From Chloroflexota bacterium (GTDB taxonomy: Bacteria; Chloroflexota; Dormibacteria; Dormibacterales; Dormibacteraceae): DNA of 34,781 bases. Where the stretch lies: NCBI GenBank assembly GCA_005881825.1, contig VBEO01000134.1:1-34781 (forward strand), given 5' to 3'. The notes under the pieces are model-generated. The model saw only the letters and a list, made by a program, of their open reading frames with translations. It searched no databases and was not told the DNA's origin. Made by a program: the position numbers and the translations under genes. Shown here piece after piece: positions 28,632-34,781 of this stretch; position 1 is the first letter of the stretch; each line of letters opens with the position of its first letter.

Positions 28632-29145
28632 CTACCGGCTGCTTGAGGAGCTCCAGCGCGGCCCGGTTGAAGGCCGGGATGTCAGAGGGCTGCCGGGAGG
28701 TGACCAGGTTGCGGTCGACCACGACCTCCTGGTCGACGACGTCGCTGCCGGCCAGCTTGAGGTCGACCTGGACCGTCTTCCAGGCCGTCATCTTGTGGTC
28801 GCGGAAGGTGCCCGCCGTCAGGAACAGTTGCGGGCCGTGGCAGATCGCGAAGACGGGCTTCCGCGCGTCGAAGAAGGCCTTGGTGAACTGTACCGGCTCC
28901 GGATGCGCGCGCAGCTTGTCCGGTGACGAGCCGCCCGGGATGAAGAGCGCGTCGAACTGGTCCGGCTGCACATCGGGGAACGCCTTCTCGACGGTGACGG
29001 GGGTCGCGTTCTTCTTGCCCTTCAGCTCTTTGCCGGCTTCCAGGCCGATCACCGTGACCTCGTGCCCGGCCTGGCTAAACGCCTCCGCCGGCTGCGTGTA
29101 CTCGCTGTCTTCGAAGTCAGTCTCGAGGATGCATGCGATCTTCAT
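28621..29145 (-). CDS. DJ-1/PfpI-family protein
   Basis: A 174-residue protein of the PfpI/YhbO subgroup. Nucleophile Cys102 is in the elbow AICHGPQLF, followed by His103, and the acidic partner Glu12 lies in ETDFEDSE. The pattern FIPGGSSPDKLR is typical. Subgroup members have been reported as glyoxalases, deglycases or stress proteases; which reaction applies is disputed, so none is claimed. The frame continues upstream to 29496, but ATG 29145 matches the family N-terminus (MKIACILE). Copy B of the dispersed element lies 34 bases upstream on the same strand. Confidence 0.9.
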   Translation of the reverse strand: MKIACILETDFEDSEYTQPAEAFSQAGHEVTVIGLEAGKELKGKKNATPVTVEKAFPDVQPDQFDALFIPGGSSPDKLRAHPEPVQFTKAFFDARKPVFAICHGPQLFLTAGTFRDHKMTAWKTVQVDLKLAGSDVVDQEVVVDRNLVTSRQPSDIPAFNRAALELLKQPVATS

Positions 29146-29178
29146 GCACCCCAGGCTACGAGGTGGCTGCGCATGGTT

Positions 29179-29297
29179 GTAAGGCCGGCTGAGCCGGGCC
29201 GTATGAGTCCGTCTTCCAGACGTTGGGGATGCTGCGCGGCGCCAGAAGGGAGGTAGGTCCGCGGGAGGAACCGCAGGTTCTTCCCGCGAAGCGAGCG
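29179..29297 (-). repeat. Dispersed structured element, copy B
   Basis: Minus-strand copy located between the unknown gene ending at 29298 and the DJ-1 gene. Hairpin 1: CGCGGGA (29288 to 29282) with TCCCGCG (29266 to 29260) and, inside, GAACC (29280 to 29276) with GGTTC (29272 to 29268). The core (29230 to 29179) contains CCCCAACGTCTGGA and ACGGACTCAT and ends in a GGCCCGG/CCGGCC hairpin with one bulge. The inner stem of hairpin 1 differs in sequence from copy A but stays paired. Confidence 0.65.
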
Positions 29298-29603
29298 CTA
29301 CGCGGCGCTGGCTTGGCGGGCGGCTCGGTTGCGGCGGGCGGCTTCGCGGCCGCGGCGGGCGGCGTCGCGAGCAGCGATGGGCCCGAAGCGCAGCAGCGAA
29401 GGGTCCACGAGACAGCGCGCACGATTGACCAGGATCTTGGGCTCGCCGGGAGCGGGCTCTACGACCGCGGTGCGCTCCAGCACCGCCGTGACCCACATCT
29501 CGTGGCCGTCGACGAGCGCGGGGAAGTCGGGGAGGATCATGACTTCGTTCTCGTGGGCAACCGTGTTCAGAGGGACGCGCCGGGGCTCGGGTCGGGCTGA
29601 CAT
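29298..29603 (-). CDS. Small basic protein of unknown function
   Basis: An unrecognised protein of 101 residues from ATG 29603. The first 65 residues look folded (VPLNTVAHENEVMILPDF, then WVTAVLERTAVVEP, and a Cys at about 70), and the last 30 are a highly basic Arg/Ala helix (RDAARRGREAARRNRAARQA), which could bind nucleic acid. The frame is open upstream to 29642, but the upstream part is a promoter/operator region. A TAGCAT box lies seven bases before the ATG, inside an operator-like dyad, so the mRNA may be leaderless and regulated. The stop touches copy B of the dispersed element. Function unknown. Confidence 0.65.
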   Translation of the reverse strand: MSARPEPRRVPLNTVAHENEVMILPDFPALVDGHEMWVTAVLERTAVVEPAPGEPKILVNRARCLVDPSLLRFGPIAARDAARRGREAARRNRAARQASAA

Positions 29604-29610
29604 GACAGCA

Positions 29611-29642
29611 ATGCTATCACTTAGCACCCCACCTGATGTCAA
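29611..29642 (-). promoter_or_regulatory. Promoter with overlapping operator-like dyad
   Basis: Minus strand: TTGACA (29642 to 29637) and TAGCAT (29616 to 29611) with a long 20-base spacer. A perfect dyad TGCTA-N5-TAGCA (29612-29626) covers the -10 box. The long spacer plus dyad is the kind of arrangement used by repressors or MerR-type activators. The -35 overlaps the last codons of dedA. Confidence 0.5.
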
Positions 29643-30391
29643 GTTTTGTGTAAGCCGACCTTCCCTTTAGCCGGTGAGTCCTGGACTCGCATCGTGTCGG
29701 CCTGCGTGTGTCGAGAAAACGGCCGCCACCCATGGCTGAGGGCGACCCAGACCAGCAAGCCGATAACCACCACCGCTACCGCGTAGGGCACCAGGTGGGC
29801 CGGCAGCAGCCGGAACAACTGGAAGCTTTGCCGGCCCAGCATGCGCCCAAGCGTCAAGAAGATCAGGGCCCAGATCGAGCTGGAAAGCATGACGCAGGGC
29901 ACGAAGACCCGGTAGCGCATCTGGAAGACGCCGGCGAGGGCGGAAAGGTAGATGCGCATCCCTGGCACATGCCGGCCCACGATGACCGCCCAGGGTCCAT
30001 ATCGCTTGAAGACGCGCTCGACCTGGGCCAGCCGGTCCTGGTTCATGCCCACGAAACGGCCGTAGCGGAGGATGAAGCCGTGGCCGTAGGTGCGGCCCAG
30101 GGTGAAAAGGCCGAGGCTGCCCACCGTGGCTCCCGCCACCACGGCCAGGAAGGCGGCCCCAAAGGCGATGGTGCCGGTCGTGGTGAGGTAGCCGGTGACC
30201 GCGATCACGGCGTCGCCAGGCGCCGGCAGCGGGATTCCCAACTCCTCCGCCCCGATCACCAGGAAGGTCCCGATCGCCTGGTGGTCGTGGATGAAGCGGC
30301 CGACCAGCCGCGTGAGCGGCCGGTACCAACCCGGGGTCTGAGCCCAGTTCGGAAGGTTGAGGGCAAGCCGGACGTAAAGGCTCAGGAGCAT
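29639..30391 (-). CDS. DedA-family membrane protein
   Basis: A 250-residue integral membrane protein with the DedA/VTT features: an amphipathic start, re-entrant segment LVIGAEELGIPLPAPGD, the central helix AFGAAFLAVVAGATVGSLGL, the conserved GRTYGHGFILRYGR and GRHVPGMRIYLSALAG, and C-terminal helices at about 205-225. DedA proteins are lipid scramblases or flippases, in particular for undecaprenyl phosphate or phosphatidylethanolamine in other species. The acidic and Arg residues of the signature (EE, R in GRHVPG) are present. It follows lipB by 57 bases on the same strand, with no functional tie. Confidence 0.9.
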   Translation of the reverse strand: MLLSLYVRLALNLPNWAQTPGWYRPLTRLVGRFIHDHQAIGTFLVIGAEELGIPLPAPGDAVIAVTGYLTTTGTIAFGAAFLAVVAGATVGSLGLFTLGRTYGHGFILRYGRFVGMNQDRLAQVERVFKRYGPWAVIVGRHVPGMRIYLSALAGVFQMRYRVFVPCVMLSSSIWALIFLTLGRMLGRQSFQLFRLLPAHLVPYAVAVVVIGLLVWVALSHGWRPFSRHTQADTMRVQDSPAKGKVGLHKT

Positions 30392-30448
30392 CTCAGGGGC
30401 GGCCGGAATCTAAGCACCGCCCATGGTCTCAATGTAAGCCCCGCGCGG

Positions 30449-31159
30449 TTAAGAACGGGGCAGAAGCTCGAGCGTTGGAAGCTCCGCCGCGGCCCGCCAC
30501 TCCAGCTCGCACGCGAATTCCTCGGCGAAGCGCACCGCGTAGCCGCGGGCGGCGGCCTCGACCGTGAGGGGCCGACCACCGAGGCTTGCGATCGAGGTCA
30601 CCGCCTTGTCGTCGAGGCCGCAGGGCACGATGCCCTCGAAGTAGGCGAGCGGCTCATCGGTGACGTTGAGCGCAAAGCCGTGGTTGCTGACGTGCTGGTT
30701 GAGCTTGACGCCGATGGCCGCCACCTTGGCGCCTTGCGCCCAGACTCCCGTCAGGCCCGGTCCCCCCGGCGCGGCGTTGATCCCGAGGTCGCTCAGATAG
30801 GCGATCAGGGAGCGTTCCAGGCTGCGGATGTAGCTGATGATGTCCGTGCCCAGGGCGGGCAGGTCGAGGATGGGGTAGCCGGTCAGCTGGCCGGGACCGT
30901 GGTAGGTGACGTCGCCGCCGCGGTCGGACCAGACCAGCTCGACACCCCGGCGATCGCGCTCGGCGGCATCCCAGTGGACATGCTCGAGGATCGCCCGCCG
31001 GCCCATCGAGAATACGGGCTCATGCTCGAGCAGGAGCAGCGCGCTCGGCGCCTCCCCCGCGCGCACCTGCTCGACGAGGGACCGCTGGAGGTCCCAGCAG
31101 GCCTGGTAGCCGACCCTACCCAGCCAGTAGGCCCGCGTGACCCTGGGGGACCTGTTCAT
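30449..31159 (-). CDS. lipB: Octanoyltransferase LipB
   Basis: A 236-residue LipB. It moves octanoyl groups from acyl carrier protein to the lipoyl domains of 2-oxoacid dehydrogenases and GcvH. Motifs: GGDVTYHGPGQLTGYPILDL, the catalytic-type Lys in GAKVAAIGVKL, SNHGFALNV, and the thiol Cys in GIVPCGL. ATG 31159 gives MNRSPRVTRAYWLGRVGY, a normal LipB N-terminus, and means a 44-base overlap with lipA; the open frame further upstream is not family-like. It follows lipA and the E2 gene, which supplies both the next enzyme and the substrate of the pathway. Confidence 0.94.
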   Translation of the reverse strand: MNRSPRVTRAYWLGRVGYQACWDLQRSLVEQVRAGEAPSALLLLEHEPVFSMGRRAILEHVHWDAAERDRRGVELVWSDRGGDVTYHGPGQLTGYPILDLPALGTDIISYIRSLERSLIAYLSDLGINAAPGGPGLTGVWAQGAKVAAIGVKLNQHVSNHGFALNVTDEPLAYFEGIVPCGLDDKAVTSIASLGGRPLTVEAAARGYAVRFAEEFACELEWRAAAELPTLELLPRS

Positions 31160-32009
31160 CGGCGTGATATGAGCTGCGCACCAGCGCGCCCGATTCGACA
31201 TGGCCGAAGCCCATGGCGAGGGCCGCGGCCTTGAGCTCGACGAATTCCTCCGGACGGTAGTAGCGTTCGACCGGCGCGTGCTTGGCGCTGGGCCGCAGGT
31301 ACTGCCCGACAGTGAGCACGTCGATGCGGTGCGCGCGCATGTCCTTGAATACCGCCAGCAGCTCCTCTGTGGTCTCGCCGAGTCCGACCATGACGCCGGA
31401 CTTGGTGACCATGTCCGGTCGCAGCTCCTTGACATAAGCGAGCAGCGCCAGGCTGTTCGCGTACACCGCTTTGGGACGAATGCGCGCGTAGAGGCGGGGC
31501 ACGGTCTCGGTGTTGTGGTTGAAGATGTCCGGGCCCGCCTCGACCACGGTGCGGATCGCCTCGCGGTCGCCCTGGAAGTCGGGCGTCAGCACCTCGACGG
31601 TGGTACCGGGGCTGCGCCGGCGGATGGCGCGAATGGTGCGCGCGAATATCCCGGCGCCGCCGTCGCGCAGGTCGTCGCGGTCGACGCTGGTGATGACCGC
31701 ATGGCGCAAGCCGAGCTGCGCCACCGACTCGGCCACGCGCAGCGGCTCACCGAGGTCGAGCTCCATCGGGCGTCCGGAGGTGACCGCGCAAAAGCGGCAG
31801 GCGCGCGTGCAGGTGTCGCCCAGGATCATGAAGGTCGCCGTGCGCCGGTTCCAGCAGTCGAAGATGTTGGGGCAGCGGGCCTCCTCGCAAACCGTGTGCA
31901 GGCGCTGTTCGCGCACGAGCTGCTTGAGCTGCTTGTAATCCTCGCCCTCGTGCACGCGCACGCGGATCCATTCCGGAAGCCGGCCGGCGGGATTGATGAC
32001 CTGAGTCAT
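31116..32009 (-). CDS. lipA: Lipoyl synthase LipA
   Basis: A 297-residue radical SAM enzyme that inserts two sulfurs into protein-bound octanoate. Both iron-sulfur clusters can be traced: the auxiliary cluster Cys41, Cys46, Cys52 (C-x4-C-x5-C) and the radical SAM cluster Cys67, Cys71, Cys74 (CTRACRFC). The conserved C-terminal RSSYHAD supplies the Ser ligand. The length is normal. It sits ten bases after the E2 gene stop and overlaps lipB by 44 bases, a tight operon that lipoylates its own E2 product. Confidence 0.96.
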   Translation of the reverse strand: MTQVINPAGRLPEWIRVRVHEGEDYKQLKQLVREQRLHTVCEEARCPNIFDCWNRRTATFMILGDTCTRACRFCAVTSGRPMELDLGEPLRVAESVAQLGLRHAVITSVDRDDLRDGGAGIFARTIRAIRRRSPGTTVEVLTPDFQGDREAIRTVVEAGPDIFNHNTETVPRLYARIRPKAVYANSLALLAYVKELRPDMVTKSGVMVGLGETTEELLAVFKDMRAHRIDVLTVGQYLRPSAKHAPVERYYRPEEFVELKAAALAMGFGHVESGALVRSSYHADEQVPQGHAGLLAG

Positions 32010-32019
32010 GACCCCGTGC

Positions 32020-33291
32020 CTACAAACGCAGGCTGGCGGGGGTCCAGCCCTCCAGGCGCGCCTTGATCCAGTTGATGAACTGGCCGGCGGTGAGGCCGTC
32101 GATGATCCGGTGGTCGAACGACATGCACATGTTCATGATGCTGCGGATCGCGATCGCTTCATTGATGACGCGCGGCCTGCGCTCGATGGTCTCCGTGGTG
32201 AGGATGGCCGCCTGCGGCTGGTTGATGATGGGGCCGCTGGCGAAGGAGCCGTTGGCGCCGGTGTTGTTCAGCGTGAAGGTGCCGCCCTGCATGTCCTCGG
32301 GCTTGAGCTGCTTGTTGCGCGCGCGCGTCGCCAGGTCGTTCATGGTGCGCGCCAGTTCCGTGAATCCCAGGTGGTCCGCGTTGTGCACGACGGGGACGAT
32401 CAGACCTTCGGGGTAAGCGACCGCGATTCCCAGGTGGATGTACTTCTTGAGCAGGATCCCGTCGTCCGTCCAGCTCGAGTTGAGGTATGGGAACTCGTGC
32501 AGCGCCTCGCAGAGGATCTGGGCCACGAAGGGCAGATAGGTGAGGGGGAAGCCGTGGCGGGCCCGGAAACCCTCTTTTTCGGCTTCCCGGTACTTGACGA
32601 GCTCGCTGACGTCGACCTCGATCAGCGTCCAGGCGTGGGGGGAGGTGGCCTTGCTGCGCACCATGTGCTCCGCGATCGAGCGGCGCACTGCCGAGATGCG
32701 CACAAGTTCCTCCTCACCTTCTCGAGGGGACGGTTGAGTGGGGGGTTTCGAGGGTGCGGGAGCAGGAGCCGCCGGAGCTTCTGCCGGCGCCGCTGGCTGC
32801 GAGCCCGCCTGGACGAAGGCCAGCACGTCGTCCCGGGTTACGCGGCCGCCCTCGCCGCTGCCCTTGATCGTCGCGGGGTCGATGCCGTGCTCCTCAGCCA
32901 GCCGGCGCACGGCGGGGCTGAACCGGCTTTTCTTCTCCTCCGCGGCTTCCGGGGCGGTCCGGCCGCCGTCGGGGGACGGGGAGGGGGTCGCAGGCGCGGC
33001 CGCGGGTTGAGGGGGTGCCTCCGCGGGCGCGCTGGCCGCGGCGCCCGCGGCTTCGGTCTCGATCTGGGCGATCTCGGCGCCCACGTTGACGGTGCTGCCC
33101 TCGGTGACCGAGATCTTGACCAGCGTGCCCTCGAAGGGCGAGGGGATCTCGGCGTTGACCTTGTCGGTCACGACCTCGACCAGGGGCTCGTCCCGCTTGA
33201 CGAAGTCGCCTTCCTTCTTCAGCCAGCGGTCGACGGTGCCCTCGGTGACGGACTCACCGAGCTGCGGCATCTTGATGGGGGCTACGCCCAC
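32020..33291 (-). CDS. 2-oxoacid dehydrogenase E2 (dihydrolipoyl acyltransferase)
   Basis: A 423-residue E2 subunit with one lipoyl domain (1-80, lipoyl Lys44 in VVTDKVNAE), a Pro/Ala-rich linker, a peripheral-subunit binding domain (about 125-165, FSPAVRRLAEEHGIDP), a second linker and the catalytic domain with DHRIIDG (His394, Asp398, Gly399). The start GTG 33291 fits the family N-terminus. Sequence features (KMPQLGESVTEGTV) fit branched-chain or 2-oxoglutarate type E2 (BkdC/SucB); the substrate class cannot be decided here because no E1 genes are adjacent. It is the first gene of the E2-lipA-lipB operon. Confidence 0.93.
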   Translation of the reverse strand: MGVAPIKMPQLGESVTEGTVDRWLKKEGDFVKRDEPLVEVVTDKVNAEIPSPFEGTLVKISVTEGSTVNVGAEIAQIETEAAGAAASAPAEAPPQPAAAPATPSPSPDGGRTAPEAAEEKKSRFSPAVRRLAEEHGIDPATIKGSGEGGRVTRDDVLAFVQAGSQPAAPAEAPAAPAPAPSKPPTQPSPREGEEELVRISAVRRSIAEHMVRSKATSPHAWTLIEVDVSELVKYREAEKEGFRARHGFPLTYLPFVAQILCEALHEFPYLNSSWTDDGILLKKYIHLGIAVAYPEGLIVPVVHNADHLGFTELARTMNDLATRARNKQLKPEDMQGGTFTLNNTGANGSFASGPIINQPQAAILTTETIERRPRVINEAIAIRSIMNMCMSFDHRIIDGLTAGQFINWIKARLEGWTPASLRL

Positions 33292-33340
33292 GCTTCGATT
33301 GTAGTTGGGCCCGGCACAGGTCCCGGTGTGCGGGGGCGGG

Positions 33341-33414
<74 letters not shown>

Positions 33415-33440
33415 GGCCGCGAAAGCCCGATTCTAGAGTC

Positions 33441-33920
33441 GTGGCCGGCGGACTGACCGGGTTCCGGGATGCCATGGCGCGGCTGCCCGCGGGGGTCGTG
33501 GTGCTGAGCACCAAGGAGGGCCCGGGCTTCCGCGGCCTCACGGCCACCAGCTTCACCTCGCTGTCCCTGGAGCCGCCGCTGGTGCTGGCCTGCCTCGACC
33601 GGCAGTCGCTGACACGGGTGGCCCTGCGCGAGCACGGCGCCTTCAACGCCAGCGTTCTGGGCCGCGATCACGCCTTCCTGGCCGAGCGCTTCTCAGGCCA
33701 GGCGCCGGCGGTCGACCGGACCTGGCGGGAGGTCAAGCACCGCCTGGGCGAAAACGGCCTGCCCATCCTGGAAGGCGCGCTGGCCTGGCTGGAGTGCACG
33801 GTGGAGGACATCCACCCGGGCGGCGACCACGAGATCGTGATCGGCCGGGTTGCAGCCTGTGGCGTGGGCCGCGGCGACCCCTTGGTGCTCTGGGACCGCG
33901 GCTTCTGGGGCCTTCAGTAG
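33441..33920 (+). CDS. Flavin reductase-like domain protein
   Basis: A 159-residue protein of the flavin reductase-like (FMN-binding split barrel) family. Visible features: the N-terminal ARLPAGVVVLS, GLTATSFTSLSLEPPLVLACLDR, where FMN and the conserved Thr/Ser contact lie, FNASVLG, and a final GDHEIVIGRV with the family His. These enzymes supply reduced flavin to monooxygenases, or act as small oxidoreductases. No monooxygenase partner is in the window. The GTG 33441 start has no ribosome site but a GATTCT box six bases upstream. The last seven bases overlap the convergent metallopeptidase. Confidence 0.87.
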   Translation: MAGGLTGFRDAMARLPAGVVVLSTKEGPGFRGLTATSFTSLSLEPPLVLACLDRQSLTRVALREHGAFNASVLGRDHAFLAERFSGQAPAVDRTWREVKHRLGENGLPILEGALAWLECTVEDIHPGGDHEIVIGRVAACGVGRGDPLVLWDRGFWGLQ

Positions 33921-34231
33921 GGGAGCTCGTGCTCCTCCATGCCGAAGTGGTGTCCGACCTCGTGCAGGATGGTCCGGCGGATCTCGACCACCAGCTCCTG
34001 CCAGCTGTCCGCGCTGCGCTCGTGCGGGCGCTTGTAGACCGTGATGCGCTGGGGCCAGTCGTCGTGGAGGGCGGTGGCGCCCTCGTAAAGGCCGAGGTTG
34101 CCGTCGGGTGACGATTCGGCGACCACGAACTCGATACCCTCCAGATATGGCTGGAAGGGTTCGGGGATCGATTCGATGGCCTCGGTGACGGCCTGCTCGA
34201 AGCGGTCCATCGTGATCTCCACGGCAGGCAT
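33914..34231 (-). CDS. Minimal zincin-type metallopeptidase family protein
   Basis: A 105-residue single-domain protein with the zinc motif HEVGHHFG (HExxH at about 88-92), preceded by VVEIRRTIL. The N-terminal FEQAVTEAIESIPEPF and ITVYKRP match the small acidic metallopeptidase family common in actinobacteria (formerly DUF1025). A third ligand is likely in the following MEEHEL. Physiological substrates are not known. ATG 34231 is six bases from the start of the divergent dehydrogenase; the two start codons sit in one palindrome. The frame ends in a seven-base overlap with the flavin reductase gene. Confidence 0.85.
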   Translation of the reverse strand: MPAVEITMDRFEQAVTEAIESIPEPFQPYLEGIEFVVAESSPDGNLGLYEGATALHDDWPQRITVYKRPHERSADSWQELVVEIRRTILHEVGHHFGMEEHELPY

Positions 34232-34237
34232 TCTGCA

Positions 34238-34781
34238 TGCCTGAGATCGAACGCGTGATTGTGGTGGGAGCCGGCACCATGGGCTCCCAGATCGCCCTCC
34301 AAACCGCTTACAGCGGTCGCTACCAGGTGGCCCTGGTCGACGCCGATGCCGCGCAGCTGAAGCGTGCGGATGACCAGAACCGCAAGCTGGTGGCGCGCGG
34401 GGTCGAGAAGGGCCGGCTGACGCAGGAGCAGGCCGAGGCCGCGCTGCGCAGCATCGAAGCCACGGCCGATCTGGCTGCCGCGGCGGCCAAGGCCGACCTG
34501 ATCATCGAAGCCGTATTCGAGAACCTCGACGTCAAGCGCAAGGTGTTCGAGGAGCTGGAGCGCAGCGCGCCGCGCGAGGCGATCCTGGCCAGCAACTCCA
34601 GCACCATCGCCATCTCGCGCCTGGCCGAGGTCACGAGCCGGCCGGAGCGCTGCTGCAACATGCACTTCTTCCACCCGGTCACGGTCATGCAGCTGTGCGA
34701 GGTGGTGCGGGGACCGAAGACCTCCGATGAGACTGTGCAGGCGGCCATGGACTTCGTGCGCAGCATCGATCGGGTGCCGGT
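34238..34781 (+). CDS. 3-hydroxyacyl-CoA dehydrogenase (3-hydroxybutyryl-CoA type), 3' end outside window
   Basis: About 181 codons are visible of a gene that runs off the right edge; the family is about 285 residues. The N-terminal Rossmann motif is VVGAGTMGSQIA, then an NAD-binding acidic residue in VALVDAD, the stretch LIIEAVFENLDVK, the catalytic-region SNSSTIAIS, and HFFHPVTVMQLCEVV with the active-site His. It oxidises 3-hydroxybutyryl-CoA to acetoacetyl-CoA, or the reverse, in fatty acid or butyrate metabolism. ATG 34238 gives MPEIERVIVVGAG, a normal start. The regulator and partner enzymes are not in view. Confidence 0.9.

Noticed and set aside
29146-29496. N-terminal extension of the DJ-1 gene
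   Set aside because: The extension covers the dispersed element and reads as Arg/Pro/Ala-rich text; ATG 29145 matches the family start.
29708-31234. 508-residue plus-strand open frame across dedA and lipB
   Set aside because: Crosses two clearly coding minus-strand genes; low-complexity His/Gln/Arg-rich translation.

Overview
The window is GC-rich and almost fully coding, with tRNAs that encode their CCA ends. The block comF / hpf / secA / prfB / ftsE / ftsX / M23 peptidase / S41 peptidase, Tad/Flp pilus genes without an outer-membrane secretin, and many GTG and TTG starts point to a monoderm, Terrabacteria-type bacterium. A member of the Dormibacterota/Chloroflexota neighbourhood is my best guess. 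This is inference from gene content, not from a marker tree.

Layout. (1) 1-718: 3' part of a NarL-family sensor kinase. (2) 744-7735: Tad (Flp) pilus locus: a promoter, two Flp prepilins separated by a terminator/attenuator, then cpaB, cpaE (receiver-ATPase fusion), tadA, tadB and tadC, followed by a YetF-like membrane protein. (3) 7732-9673: an alpha/beta hydrolase on the minus strand, a DUF192 protein, a large stem-loop and comF. (4) 9708-19583: a second, shorter TadA-type ATPase sits between comF and the housekeeping block hpf, secA, prfB (programmed +1 frameshift), ftsE, ftsX, a secreted M23 hydrolase and a C-terminal processing peptidase whose 3' end runs into tRNA-Val. (5) 19647-27139: a small membrane protein, an MmsA-type aldehyde dehydrogenase, a secreted lysozyme-fold protein (minus), tRNA-Phe, an NfeD-like/flotillin pair, an MFS transporter and malate synthase. 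(6) 27136-33414: a mostly leftward run: 2-oxoacid dehydrogenase E2, lipA and lipB (the acyltransferase and the enzymes that lipoylate it), DedA, a small unknown protein behind an operator-like dyad, and a DJ-1/PfpI protein; a rightward phosphodiesterase lies at the left end, and tRNA-Cys at the right. (7) 33441-34781: flavin reductase, minimal zincin metallopeptidase, and the 5' part of a 3-hydroxyacyl-CoA dehydrogenase.

Functional themes are pilus assembly, protein export with cell-wall remodelling (SecA, FtsEX with its probable hydrolase), ribosome hibernation and termination, and acyl-CoA/lipoate metabolism. Genes are tightly packed: many start inside the previous gene, and four of five tail-to-tail pairs overlap.

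The least explained signals are: a two-copy dispersed element (22499-22646 plus; 29179-29297 minus) with a sequence-conserved core and a hairpin kept by compensating changes; the ctpA/tRNA-Val overlap; GC-rich palindromic repeats on both sides of prfB, one of which forms the RF2 N-terminus; a nested stem-loop before comF; a box six bases before several GTG starts that suggests leaderless mRNAs; and a cpaE gene without a canonical start codon. No CRISPR array, transposase, integrase or phage gene was seen.
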